A stretch of DNA of 40,000 nucleotides, taken from the NCBI GenBank assembly GCA_005883665.1, contig VBDE01000082.1:1-40000 (forward strand), written 5' to 3'. Shown piece by piece: positions 29,184 through 38,201 of the stretch. The position numbers and the translations under genes were made by a program. Every line of letters starts with the position of its first letter. The stretch's first letter is position 1. The stretch is from Betaproteobacteria bacterium (lineage in GTDB: Bacteria; Pseudomonadota; Gammaproteobacteria; Burkholderiales; SG8-39). The notes beneath the pieces were generated by a model. The model had not been told where the DNA came from and searched no databases. It saw only the letters and a program-made list of their open reading frames with translations.

Positions 29184-31472
29184 ATGCGCGCCACGCCGAT
29201 CGATATCGTCGTACCGGTCTACAACGCCGCGGCCGATCTCGCGCGCTGCGTGGACAGCGTGCTCGAGCACTCTACCGGCGACTGGCGGTTGCTGCTGATT
29301 GACGACGCCTCGCCCGATCCGGCGATCCGCGCGTACTTCTCGGAGCTGCGCGCGCGTCGCCTTTTGCGGGTCACACTGCTCGCCAACGAGAAGAACATCG
29401 GCTTCACGCTGACGGCGAACCGCGGCTTTGCCGAGGCGCGTCGCGAAGCGGACATTCTGCTGCTCAATTCGGATACCGTCGTGACGCGAGGCTGGCTCGA
29501 CCGGTTGTCGCGCTGCGCCGCGTCGGACGTCCGCATCGGCACCATCACGCCGTTCTCGAACAATGCGGAAATCTGCTCGCTGCCGCGGTTCTGCGCAAAC
29601 AATCCCTGGCCGCCGGGCAAGGATCCCGAGTCGCTGGTCGCCGCGCTGGAGCGCGCGGCTGTGCCGACGTACCCTGACCTGCCGACCGGCGTCGGGTTCT
29701 GCCTCTACATCCGCCGCCCGCTCCTCGACGCGATCGGCGGTTTCGACCCGGCGTTCGGCCTGGGCTACGGAGAGGAGAACGACTTCTGCCTGCGAGCCGC
29801 GGGAGCCGGCTATCGGAACGTGCTCTGCGAGGACGCATTCGTGCTGCACCTTGGCGGCAGCTCGTTCGGCGCGAAGCGTGCCCATCTCGCCGAGCGCAAC
29901 ACGGCGCTGCTTCTCGAGCGCCATCCGCACTACCTCGACCTCGTCCGGAGCTACATTGCCGCCGATCCCGTGCGGCCCTTGCGCGAGCTGGCCGCCTCGC
30001 AGCAGCGCGTGCTAGACGGACCGCCGCACGGGATCCTCCATCTGCTGCACGGCCACGGCGGCGGCACCGAATATCACGTGCGCGCGCTGGTCACGGCGTC
30101 GTCCGGCGCGTTCCGCCACTACTTGCTGATCGCGGTCGGCGACGATTGGCGGCTGGAAGAGTACGCAGGCGATGCGGTCATCGGCTACGACTTTCGGCGC
30201 GCTACCGGTGAAACGTGGCACGACCTGTTGGGCGGCATCGTGGCGCGGTTCGGAATCGATCTCGTTCATCTGCACAACATTTCGGGCTGCCGCGAAGCGG
30301 TGCTGACGGCGCTCTCCGAGCTTTCGATCCCTTACGGCTACACGGTTCACGACCTCAATTTCGCCTGCCCGACGATCACCTTTCTCGACGCTCAGGGCAA
30401 ATACTGCGAAGCGATCACCGACGCCAACGCCTGCCGGGCGTGCCTCGCCGCGCAGCGCGAATTCGCGAACGTCGACATCGTCGCGTGGCGTGAAGGGCAC
30501 CGCGCGGTCCTGGTGCGCTCCGCGTTCCTGATCGCCCCATCGCAGTGGGCGGCGACCATGTTGCGCCGCTACTTTCCGGAGCATTCGGTCGCCATCATCG
30601 CGCACGGGAGCGGTCACGGCATGCCCCGCGACGATGCCATTTACACGCGGCTCGACCTGCCCGACGACGGCGTGCCGACCGTGGCCGTGATCGGCGCGAT
30701 CGGGGCCGACAAAGGCGCGCGCCGGCTCGAACGCCTGGTCGAGCTGACACGCACGCTCGGACTGCGGTTGCGCTGGGTGCTGATCGGCTATCTCGACCGC
30801 GGCCGTGAGCAGTCGCAGAGCGCCGACGCCGTGTTCACGCAGCACGGACCTTTCGATTCGCGCGAAATTGGCGCGCTGCTCGAGCACTATCGCGTGCGGC
30901 TGGTCGCGTATCCCTCCGTCGGTCCGGAGACGTTCAGCTTCACGCTGTCCGAAGCGTGGGCCGCGGGCCGGCCGGTGGTGGTGCCGCCGATCGGAGCGCT
31001 GGCGGAGCGCGTCGCCGCAAGTGGCGGAGGCTGGGTGCTCGCGGACGACGAGTGGCGCGACGACGCTTCCATGCTCCAGCGGATCGCGACGCTGCTCGCA
31101 CCCGAAAATGCCGACTCGCACGCTGCGGCGGCGGCGCGTGCCAAGGCGACAGCGCAACCCACGCTCGCCGCGATGACGGAGGCGACGATCGCGATCTGGC
31201 GGGACGCGCTCTCGCGCGCCCCGGCAAAGTCGTCCACAGCTTCGCTTCGCGCCATCTCGGCGGAGCGATGCTTGAGTGCGCTGCACTATGCGCCGTGGAG
31301 CCTCCCGGAGCCGGCCGCGCAGCCTCCTGCGGCGCCGACGGTGCCTAAACCGAACGGCGCGCTCGCCGTCGTTGCGCGCGCGGCGCTGTCGATCCGTCAC
31401 ACGTTCGCCGGCCGCGTGCTCTACCGCCTCGCGCCGAAGCCGTTGGTCGCGAGATTGCGCCAGCGCCTGTGA
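29184..31472 (+). CDS. bifunctional GT2-GT4 glycosyltransferase
   Basis: Protein of 762 residues with two transferase domains. Residues 1-260 are a GT2 domain (IDIVVPVYNAAADLARCVDS, LLIDDASPD, LLLNSDTVV as the DXD-type motif, GFDPAFGLGYGEENDFCLRA). Residues about 280-650 are a GT4 domain (HLLHGHGGGTEYHVRAL, VHLHNISG, YTVHDLNFACP, then the acidic PETFSFTLSEAWAAGRPVV in the donor site). Such fusions add two sugars in sequence during glycan assembly; the sugars cannot be named. The last 90 residues are Ala/Pro-rich with a basic tail ending LRQRL. ATG 29184 follows the methyltransferase stop with no gap. A copy of its 3' end survives at 12399-12468. No membrane segment is seen. Confidence 0.87.
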   Translation: MRATPIDIVVPVYNAAADLARCVDSVLEHSTGDWRLLLIDDASPDPAIRAYFSELRARRLLRVTLLANEKNIGFTLTANRGFAEARREADILLLNSDTVVTRGWLDRLSRCAASDVRIGTITPFSNNAEICSLPRFCANNPWPPGKDPESLVAALERAAVPTYPDLPTGVGFCLYIRRPLLDAIGGFDPAFGLGYGEENDFCLRAAGAGYRNVLCEDAFVLHLGGSSFGAKRAHLAERNTALLLERHPHYLDLVRSYIAADPVRPLRELAASQQRVLDGPPHGILHLLHGHGGGTEYHVRALVTASSGAFRHYLLIAVGDDWRLEEYAGDAVIGYDFRRATGETWHDLLGGIVARFGIDLVHLHNISGCREAVLTALSELSIPYGYTVHDLNFACPTITFLDAQGKYCEAITDANACRACLAAQREFANVDIVAWREGHRAVLVRSAFLIAPSQWAATMLRRYFPEHSVAIIAHGSGHGMPRDDAIYTRLDLPDDGVPTVAVIGAIGADKGARRLERLVELTRTLGLRLRWVLIGYLDRGREQSQSADAVFTQHGPFDSREIGALLEHYRVRLVAYPSVGPETFSFTLSEAWAAGRPVVVPPIGALAERVAASGGGWVLADDEWRDDASMLQRIATLLAPENADSHAAAAARAKATAQPTLAAMTEATIAIWRDALSRAPAKSSTASLRAISAERCLSALHYAPWSLPEPAAQPPAAPTVPKPNGALAVVARAALSIRHTFAGRVLYRLAPKPLVARLRQRL

Positions 31473-31510
31473 AAGACATGAGCAACGTAACCGGAACGAT
31501 TTCTGGCGCG

Positions 31511-31590
31511 CCCACGATTCGCGCCGATTCGAGCAGTGGCTCGTGCGCGGTCGCGCCCACCAGGCCGCGCGCGAAAGCCTGATCCGTCCC
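31511..31590 (+). pseudogene. 5' remnant of a TPR-GT41 gene
   Basis: About 40 bases after the GT2-GT4 stop the DNA aligns with the start of the TPR-GT41 gene at 12482: ATTCGCGCCGATT here against ATCCGCGCGGATT there. The sequence then gives QWLVRGRAHQAA (KWLARGHEHEQA in the intact gene). The start codon has become ACG and one base is missing after GATT, so the frame is broken. Similarity ends near 31590. The gene order methyltransferase, GT2-GT4, TPR-GT41 was therefore once the same at both loci. Confidence 0.7.
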
Positions 31591-31635
31591 GCGCAGGAGT
31601 CACTCTGCCTCGTCGCTGACCGCCGCGCTCACGAC

Positions 31636-33801
31636 TTAAGCCTGATGCTCTGCCCAGATGCGCAGCATGGCGTCCTCGAAGTCGCGGGCGTAGCGCGCCA
31701 TGTCGAACAATGGGCTCGTGTGGCGGTTGGCGAGAAGCCGCTCACGGTAACCGTCGAGCAGACCAGGCTCGGTGGCAAGCCTTAACGCGAGCGCCTCGTA
31801 CTCGGCGAAGCTCGTGGTGATCAATTCCGGCAAGCCGATGGCGTTGAGCTGGCTGCCGGCGATGCGGCTCGCCAGAGTCTCGCCCGCGCAGGTGATCACC
31901 GGCAGGCCGGCGAGGAGCGCATCGCTCGCCGTCGTGTGCGCGCCATAGGGATACGAGTCGAGAAACAGATCCGCCGCCGCATTGCGGGCGACATCAGCCC
32001 CCGCCGGCACCACCGGCGCGAAGATGAGACGCGCCGGATCGATTCCCGCGCGTTTTGCTTCGCCGCGCAGATTGCTCCGCACCTCGGCGCTGGTGTCGAG
32101 GAGCCACAGCACGCTGCCCGGTACCGCGGCTAGGAGCCGCATCCAGATGGCGAAGACCTCGGGCAGTATCTTGTACGAGCTGTTGAAGCAACAGAACACA
32201 AACCCGGATTCGGGCAGCCCACAGGCGGCGCGCGTGGGCGGCGGCCCCGGCGGCAGACGCGTGGTGTCGCTCGGGAAGGCCATGTGCGGCATGTACAGCG
32301 GTCGCTCGGTGTAGAAGCGTTGCAGATGCTCGGGCACGCTGAAGCGATCGGTGAAGATGTAGTCGTACCATTCGGCGCCGAGCGTGCCCGGAAAGCCGAT
32401 GCAATTGATCTGGAGCGGCGCCGGTCGGAGCGCGAAGATACCTTCTCTGGCGTTGAGCGTGTAGCCGTTGCGATCGACGAGGATCGCGATGCGATCCTCG
32501 CGAATGCGCCGGGCGATGGCGGCCACGGACTCCTGACTGACGTCGAGGTAATGCTCGAAGGCCGCCTTGGCCCGGCGCTGAAACGGATTTTCGTCGTCGG
32601 GACGCAGGTTGTAGGCAAACACCTCCAGCCGCGATCGGTCGATCTTCTCCCAGAACTCCGGCGATAGGTGCATGGTCGGATCATCGCGCGTGTTCGAGGT
32701 CGCGAACGCCACGCGCAGCCTTTCTCCCGGAGCGACGGTGAGCGTCGGTCGCGGCGGCAGAGCTCCGCGTGCGATCGTGCGCGACCAGCGTTGCGCCGCG
32801 TGCAATTGCGCGAGCGCCGACAGCGGCATGGCCAGCGTCGCGAAGGGCATGCAGGGAAACTCGGTCTCGATGTCCTCGCCCTCGAGGGCGCGCTCGATCT
32901 GCCCGAAGAGATCGTCGAGCCCGCCCCAGTCGCAGCGTTGCTGCCGCGCGTGCGCCAGCATCGACAGCGCGTAGCGATTCCCCGGATTAAGTTCCAGCGC
33001 GCGTTGCAGCGCGGCCTCGCCGTCGGCATGGCGCCCCTGCTGAACGTAAAGCGTGCCGAGGTGCAACCGCACCTGCATGTCGTCGGGCGCGAGACGCGCG
33101 GCTTCGCGGTAGCTTTCGATCGCGCCGCTCAAATCCTGGACCCGGTTTTGCGCCATCGCGCGGCGGATCCAGACGCTCGCCGGCCAATCGCGCCGAATCG
33201 CGAATAGGCGGTCGTAGACAGCGTTCGCTTCCCCGATTGCTTCACGCGCGGAGAGAAGGTTGGCGAGGTTCGCGAGTGCACCGGTATGCTGCGGATCGAC
33301 GGCGAGCACCTGCCGATAGCAGCCCTCCGCGTGCTCCCGCTCGCCGATCTCGTCGAGCGCCAGCCCCAGATTGTTGAGCACGGCTGGATGGTTGGGCGCG
33401 CTGCGCAGGGCCCGCTCGTAATGGATAATCGCGGCCACGTGCTCGCCCTGCTCGCGCAGGCGGTTGCCCAGATGGAACGACGCTTCGGCGTTCTCCGGGT
33501 CGCGGTCGAGCGCGCGCCACCAAGCCTCGCTTGCAGCGGCGTCGTCGGTCGGCTTGAGGCACTCGCCCAGCAGAATCCACGCGGCGACATTGTCGGGCGC
33601 GAATTCGAGCAGCCGTCGAAGCGAGGCTGCTGCGTCCCGATGACGGCCCGCGGCGAATGCGACTTGGGCTTCGCGCAGCAACGAATCGGCTCTCGCAGGC
33701 AGGTCGCGGCCAGCCTGGAGCGATCCATGGCAATCCTTGTAGCGCTTGCCGCTGCCGCACGGACAGCGGCTGGTGCGAGAAACGGCTGAGAGGTTGGACA
33801 A
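31636..33801 (-). CDS. SEC-C/TPR/GT41 glycosyltransferase with altered catalytic His
   Basis: Protein of 721 residues from TTG 33801, 10 bases after the upstream stop; this start sets CPCGSGKRYKDCHG near residue 14. An ATG at 33864 would overlap the upstream gene by 53 bases. About seven TPR units follow (ASFHLGNRLREQGEHVAAI, HPAVLNNLGLALDEIGE). The GT41 region begins near residue 360. Where the close paralogue at 17997-20126 has HDHPTMH, this protein has RDDPTMH, so Asp374 replaces the conserved His. Lys544 in CFNSSYKILP and DSYPYGAHTTASDALLAGLP are kept. It may be inactive, may use another residue, or may act as a binding protein. It is the last gene of the five-gene minus-strand operon and convergent with the GT2-GT4 gene. 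Confidence 0.85.
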   Translation of the reverse strand: MSNLSAVSRTSRCPCGSGKRYKDCHGSLQAGRDLPARADSLLREAQVAFAAGRHRDAAASLRRLLEFAPDNVAAWILLGECLKPTDDAAASEAWWRALDRDPENAEASFHLGNRLREQGEHVAAIIHYERALRSAPNHPAVLNNLGLALDEIGEREHAEGCYRQVLAVDPQHTGALANLANLLSAREAIGEANAVYDRLFAIRRDWPASVWIRRAMAQNRVQDLSGAIESYREAARLAPDDMQVRLHLGTLYVQQGRHADGEAALQRALELNPGNRYALSMLAHARQQRCDWGGLDDLFGQIERALEGEDIETEFPCMPFATLAMPLSALAQLHAAQRWSRTIARGALPPRPTLTVAPGERLRVAFATSNTRDDPTMHLSPEFWEKIDRSRLEVFAYNLRPDDENPFQRRAKAAFEHYLDVSQESVAAIARRIREDRIAILVDRNGYTLNAREGIFALRPAPLQINCIGFPGTLGAEWYDYIFTDRFSVPEHLQRFYTERPLYMPHMAFPSDTTRLPPGPPPTRAACGLPESGFVFCCFNSSYKILPEVFAIWMRLLAAVPGSVLWLLDTSAEVRSNLRGEAKRAGIDPARLIFAPVVPAGADVARNAAADLFLDSYPYGAHTTASDALLAGLPVITCAGETLASRIAGSQLNAIGLPELITTSFAEYEALALRLATEPGLLDGYRERLLANRHTSPLFDMARYARDFEDAMLRIWAEHQA

Positions 33802-33811
33802 GGTGGTCGGC

Positions 33812-35893
33812 TTACGTTCGCTGTGTTGCAGAATGATTTTCCCACGTCGTGCGGAGGAGGTCATCGAGGGTGCGGGTGAAGCGGGCCATGTCGAAGAGCG
33901 GATAGGTATAGCGGTGGGCGGCAAGCCGGGCGCGCAGGCTGGTCAGCCGTCCCGGCGTCGTCGCCAGTTGCAGCGCCAGGGCTTCGTAGTCGGCGAGGCC
34001 GGTGGTGATTAGCTCGGACAAGCCGATCGCCTGAAGCTGGCTGCCGGCCGCCCGGCTGGCCAGAGTCTCACCTGCACAGGTGAGCACCGGCACGCCCATG
34101 TACAGCGCATCATTGGCGGTGGTGCCGGCATTGTAGGGCGTGGTATCGAGGAACAGATCGGCGTGCACGTGGCGGGCCAGATGCTCGGGCAGAGCGAGCC
34201 GCGGGGCGAACACCAGCCGCTCTCGATCGACTCCGCGGGCGGCGGCCTCGCGGCGCAGGTTCGCGCACGCGGTGGCGGTGGCCGGCGAGAGCCACAACAC
34301 GCTGCCGGGAACGCGCGCAAGCAAGCGCATCCAGACATCGAATACCGCCGGCAGGATCTTGTAGCTCGCGTTGAAGCAGCAGAACACTACCCCTTGCTCG
34401 GGCAGACCGCACGCCGCCCGCGTCGGCGCGAGCGGGGCGATCGGACGCTTCGTATCGCTCGGACAGTAGCAGTCGGGCAGATACAGGAAACGCTCGGTGA
34501 AGAAAGGCTGCAACTCGGGCGGGGCAGCGAAGCGATCGGTGAGCACGTAGTCGTACCAGGGTGCCCCCAGCGTACCCAGATAACCCAGCCAGCTCATTTG
34601 CACCGGCGCGGGCTTGAGCGCGAAGAGTTCGCTCTTGGAATGTGTCGTGTAGCCGTTCAGATCAATCAGCACCTCGATCCCGTCCTCCGCGATACGGCGC
34701 GCGATCTGCTCGACAGTCTCGTCGCCGCAATCGACGAAGCGGTCGAACGCAGCCTCGATACGGATTCGCAGGGCGGACGTCTCCGATGGGCCGATCGAGT
34801 ATGCATGTGTCGTCACGCGTGTCCGGTCGTGTCGCTCCCAGACCTCAGCGAGGAGCGATGCCGTGGCGTGCGTACGGAAATCCGACGATACGTAACCCAC
34901 GCGTAGCGTGTTGCCGCGACGCGCTCTGGCGGCCGCCGGCGTGCTCGGCGCGGCGGGCGCGAGATCGCGGGCCCAGCGAAGCGCGACGCGGAGCTGCAGC
35001 TCGGGCGACAGCGGCATCGACAGGGCCGCGAAGGCGTTCACCGCTTCCTCGCTGCCCGTGTCGAGCTGGCGCCGAATGCCGTCGTGGAGCGCGTCGAGGC
35101 CGTCCCAGGCGCACAACTGCGCCCGGCAATACGCGAGGAGCGATGCCGGATACAACCTCGACGCGTCCCGCGCCACGGCTTGCGCGAGCACTGCTTCCGC
35201 GCGCTCGAAATCCTCGCCGTCGACAAGCACCGAGCCCAGGTTGGTCAGTATGACGGCGTCCTCGGGCGCGAGGGCAAGAGCGCGTGCGAAGCTCGCCTCC
35301 GCGCCATCGTGGTTGCGGGCATGATGCTGGCAGATGCCGAGGTCGACCCAGACAGTGGCGTCGGCATCGGGAAACCGACGCAAGTACTCCTCGCACAGGG
35401 TGGTGGCTTCGGCATAGCGACGCAGGCGGCAGAGGAGGTGCGCGAGATTACCCAGGGATTGGCGATGGCCCGGTCGCGTGGCCAGCGCGGCGCGATACGC
35501 GGCGAGAGCGCGCTCGGGCTCGCCGGCAGCTTCGAGTGCGAGCCCGAGGTTGTTCTGCAAGCCCGGGTGCGCAGGCGCGTGCGCGAGCACCGTCTCGTAG
35601 GCCGCGATCGCCTCGGCAAAGCGTCCATGCGCGCGATACAGATTTGCGAGATGGAATCGCGCGTCGGGATGACGCGGATCGAGCTCCAATGCGCGCGTGA
35701 GCGCCGCCTGCGCCGCAATCGGATCGCGCTGGCGCAACGCGACTCCAAGGAGTGTCCACGCCGCCGCATCGTCCGGCTGGAGCGCAAGGACATCGCGACA
35801 CAGCGACTCGGCGAGGACGGTGTCGCCGCGCTCGAGCGCCGCGTTGGCCTCGCGCAGCGCGGCGCGCGCCGCGCTCCTGTCAGCGTCGGTCAC
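33812..35893 (-). CDS. TPR-GT41 glycosyltransferase without SEC-C
   Basis: Protein of 693 residues from GTG 35893, 19 bases after the upstream stop; TTG 35926, which overlaps that stop and has GGGAG just before it, is an equal candidate and adds 11 residues. There is no SEC-C motif. TPR units fill residues 10-280 (HPDARFHLANLYRAHGRFAE, HPGLQNNLGLALEAAGEPER). The GT41 region begins near residue 328: RVGYVSSDFRTHATASLL with His342 in the catalytic position, LIDLNGYTTHSKSE, WLGYLGTLGAPWYDY, Lys512 in CFNASYKILP, and DTTPYNAGTTANDALYMGVP. It is closest to the protein at 20123-22417 in its catalytic half, and DNA around these motifs is also very similar. It should be active; donor and target are unknown. 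The stop lies 10 bases before the next start. Confidence 0.87.
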   Translation of the reverse strand: MTDADRSAARAALREANAALERGDTVLAESLCRDVLALQPDDAAAWTLLGVALRQRDPIAAQAALTRALELDPRHPDARFHLANLYRAHGRFAEAIAAYETVLAHAPAHPGLQNNLGLALEAAGEPERALAAYRAALATRPGHRQSLGNLAHLLCRLRRYAEATTLCEEYLRRFPDADATVWVDLGICQHHARNHDGAEASFARALALAPEDAVILTNLGSVLVDGEDFERAEAVLAQAVARDASRLYPASLLAYCRAQLCAWDGLDALHDGIRRQLDTGSEEAVNAFAALSMPLSPELQLRVALRWARDLAPAAPSTPAAARARRGNTLRVGYVSSDFRTHATASLLAEVWERHDRTRVTTHAYSIGPSETSALRIRIEAAFDRFVDCGDETVEQIARRIAEDGIEVLIDLNGYTTHSKSELFALKPAPVQMSWLGYLGTLGAPWYDYVLTDRFAAPPELQPFFTERFLYLPDCYCPSDTKRPIAPLAPTRAACGLPEQGVVFCCFNASYKILPAVFDVWMRLLARVPGSVLWLSPATATACANLRREAAARGVDRERLVFAPRLALPEHLARHVHADLFLDTTPYNAGTTANDALYMGVPVLTCAGETLASRAAGSQLQAIGLSELITTGLADYEALALQLATTPGRLTSLRARLAAHRYTYPLFDMARFTRTLDDLLRTTWENHSATQRT

Positions 35894-35912
35894 GTCGCGC
35901 GCCCGGCGATAT

Positions 35913-38201
35913 TCATCGCGGCTCAAGCGCTCCCGCTTCCAGACGCGCCTGCACACGCGCAACGACGCTTTGCCAATCGCGCGGGCGCGGCTGCCGAAAC
36001 AGCCGCAGTGTCGGATACCACGGGCTGTCGCCGCGGCCGAGTTGCCAGCGCCAATCGGGCGCGAAGGGCAACAGTACCCACGTCGGGCGCGCAAGCGCGC
36101 CAGCCAGATGGGCGATGCTTGTATCGACGGTAATGATCAGGTCGAGCTCCGCGATCAGCGCCGCGGTATCGACGAGAGCCGCGTCAGCAGGGAATGGCAC
36201 GAGGCGATCGGCAGCGGGGCTCGCCGCGATTTGCGCGGCTGCTTTCCCTTGCTGCAGCGAAAACCAGGCGATCCCGGGCACCGCGAAGAGGGGTGCAAGC
36301 GCGGCGAGCGGCAGCGAGCGATTGCGATCATTTCCATGCGCGGCACTGCCGGCCCAGCACAGGCCGATCCTCGGAGCGGCGCCGGCGTGTGCCAGCGTCG
36401 CTCGCGCCGCGGTGCGCTTGACCTCGGAGACCGCGATGTAGGGCACGGTCGCGGGGATTGTCTCCGCAGTGGTGCCGAGCAGGCGCGGCAGCGACAGCAG
36501 CGGAAGATGCGCTTGGTAGGGCGGCAATGCTTCACCGTCGCGGCTGACTTCAGCGACTCCCGGAATCGTCGCAAGCAAAGGCGCGAGCGCGTCGGAGCAG
36601 CGAATCACGCAGCGCGCACCGGCTTCCGCGAGAAGCGTCGCGTAACGCGCGAACTGCAGCGCGTCGCCGAGACCTTGCTCGGGATAGAGGAGCAGCATCT
36701 TGCCCGCGGGCGCCGTGCCGTCCCAGCGCGGGCCCGGAAACCGGTGGCGATCGCGCCCGAGCTCGGGCAGCACAAGCCGGGCATCGTATTCGCGCCAGCC
36801 CTCGGCAAACTGGCCGTCGAGCAGGAGCGCCAGCGAGAGGTTCCAGCGCGCGTGCGCGAAGTCGGGCTGGAGCGCAAGCGCGTGCCGGTAGGCGTCGATA
36901 GCGGCGCGGACATCGTTCCGCGCCTGCAGGGCAAGGCCGAGATTGTTCCAGGCGACGGCGTGATCGGGCTTGAGCGAGAGCGCCGCGCGATACGCGGCGA
37001 GGGCATCGGTCTCGCGATCCGCGGCGGCCAGCGCCAACCCGAGATTGTTGTGGAACTCCGCCTCGCCGGGCCGTGCGGCGACCGCGCGCTCGAGCAGCGG
37101 CAATGCGGTGGCGAGCTCGCCGCGCTGATAGTGGATTACGCCGAGAAAGTGTTGCGCCAGCGCGTTGTCCGGCTCCCGCGCGAGCACGTCGCGATACGTC
37201 GCTTCGGCCGCGGCCACGTCGCCGGGCGCGCCGCGCTGATGCAACGCGAGCGCCTGCTTCAAGCGATCTTCAGACGCCACCGATGCTCCAACCATCGCGC
37301 TTGCACCCGCGGCGCCGTGACAATGCTTGTACCGCTTGCCGCTACCGCAGGGGCAGGGATCGTTACGGCCCGCCGTCGGAACCGTCGCGGCATTGGTGGA
37401 CGCTGTTGCCAGCGCCGCCGTGCCTTCGGCATGCGCCGGGTCCACGTCGAGAATACGCTGGAAGATCGCCGCGGCTGCCCGCCATTGGCCCATCGCCATG
37501 CAATTGCGGCCAAGCTGAAGGAGCTGCGGCGAGCGCGCGATCTCGGGTGTGAACAGCCGCGTCAGCTCCACGATTTCATCGGGCGGCACTACGCGGCAGA
37601 AGTTGAACAGTCCGTGAAAGCCGAAGGGTTTGCCGATCGGATACGCGACCTCGAAGGCAAATGCATCCGCGAGCGCTTCCGAGCCGAAGACGATGCCGTG
37701 TTCGCGCTCGAGCAACGGCCGGAAGACGCGGCAGATCGTTTCGTCCTCGGGTCCGGCAAGCTCGACCCGGGAATCCTGCAGCGCGATGAGGAGCTTCCGC
37801 GAGCGCAGCGAAAAGCCTCCGTTGCCGACGCGCATCGCGTCGTGCAGCGCCTCCTTCTGGCTGGTGTGCCAGAACCATTTGGCGCCGATGTAATCACAGG
37901 TGAGAAACTCGGTGCGCCACGCCGCGGGATTGATGACATAACCGTCCCATTGGATGAGCAGAACATGTGCGGTGTCGATATGCTCGACGAGCGTTTTCAG
38001 AACGAACGCCGAATACGCCTCGCGCGATTCCAGCGGTGCGACCACGCGGACGTCGATGCCCGGCGCGTCGTACGCGCGGTCGGTCAGGAACAGCGTGCGG
38101 GCGAAGCGGATTCCCGATACGGAACATCGCAGCGCGCGCAGCGCGAGCTCGGGGTTCGCGGTATCCAGGCAGCAGAGCGTGACGCTGGAGAGCTCAAGCA
38201 T
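35913..38201 (-). CDS. DUF5672/SEC-C/TPR/GT9 fusion protein
   Basis: Protein of 762 residues with four parts. Residues 1-215 match the DUF5672 glycosyltransferase-like pattern (LLIQWDGYVINPAAW, CDYIGAKW, VGNGGFSLRS, GFHGLFNF). Residues 281-296 hold a SEC-C zinc motif, CPCGSGKRYKHCHG. Residues 310-490 are TPR units (AEFHNNLGLALAAADRETDA, AVAWNNLGLALQARND). Residues about 498-755 resemble the GT9 heptosyltransferase fold (LLLYPEQGLGDALQFARY, GLCWAGSAAHGNDRNRS, ITVDTSIAHLAGALARP). TPR-GT9 pairs are common in Proteobacteria; the additional DUF5672 and internal SEC-C are not usual. It could be a two-site sugar transferase. The start overlaps the upstream membrane-protein stop by 8 bases. The SEC-C motif links it to the GT41 paralogues here. 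Confidence 0.85.
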   Translation of the reverse strand: MLELSSVTLCCLDTANPELALRALRCSVSGIRFARTLFLTDRAYDAPGIDVRVVAPLESREAYSAFVLKTLVEHIDTAHVLLIQWDGYVINPAAWRTEFLTCDYIGAKWFWHTSQKEALHDAMRVGNGGFSLRSRKLLIALQDSRVELAGPEDETICRVFRPLLEREHGIVFGSEALADAFAFEVAYPIGKPFGFHGLFNFCRVVPPDEIVELTRLFTPEIARSPQLLQLGRNCMAMGQWRAAAAIFQRILDVDPAHAEGTAALATASTNAATVPTAGRNDPCPCGSGKRYKHCHGAAGASAMVGASVASEDRLKQALALHQRGAPGDVAAAEATYRDVLAREPDNALAQHFLGVIHYQRGELATALPLLERAVAARPGEAEFHNNLGLALAAADRETDALAAYRAALSLKPDHAVAWNNLGLALQARNDVRAAIDAYRHALALQPDFAHARWNLSLALLLDGQFAEGWREYDARLVLPELGRDRHRFPGPRWDGTAPAGKMLLLYPEQGLGDALQFARYATLLAEAGARCVIRCSDALAPLLATIPGVAEVSRDGEALPPYQAHLPLLSLPRLLGTTAETIPATVPYIAVSEVKRTAARATLAHAGAAPRIGLCWAGSAAHGNDRNRSLPLAALAPLFAVPGIAWFSLQQGKAAAQIAASPAADRLVPFPADAALVDTAALIAELDLIITVDTSIAHLAGALARPTWVLLPFAPDWRWQLGRGDSPWYPTLRLFRQPRPRDWQSVVARVQARLEAGALEPR

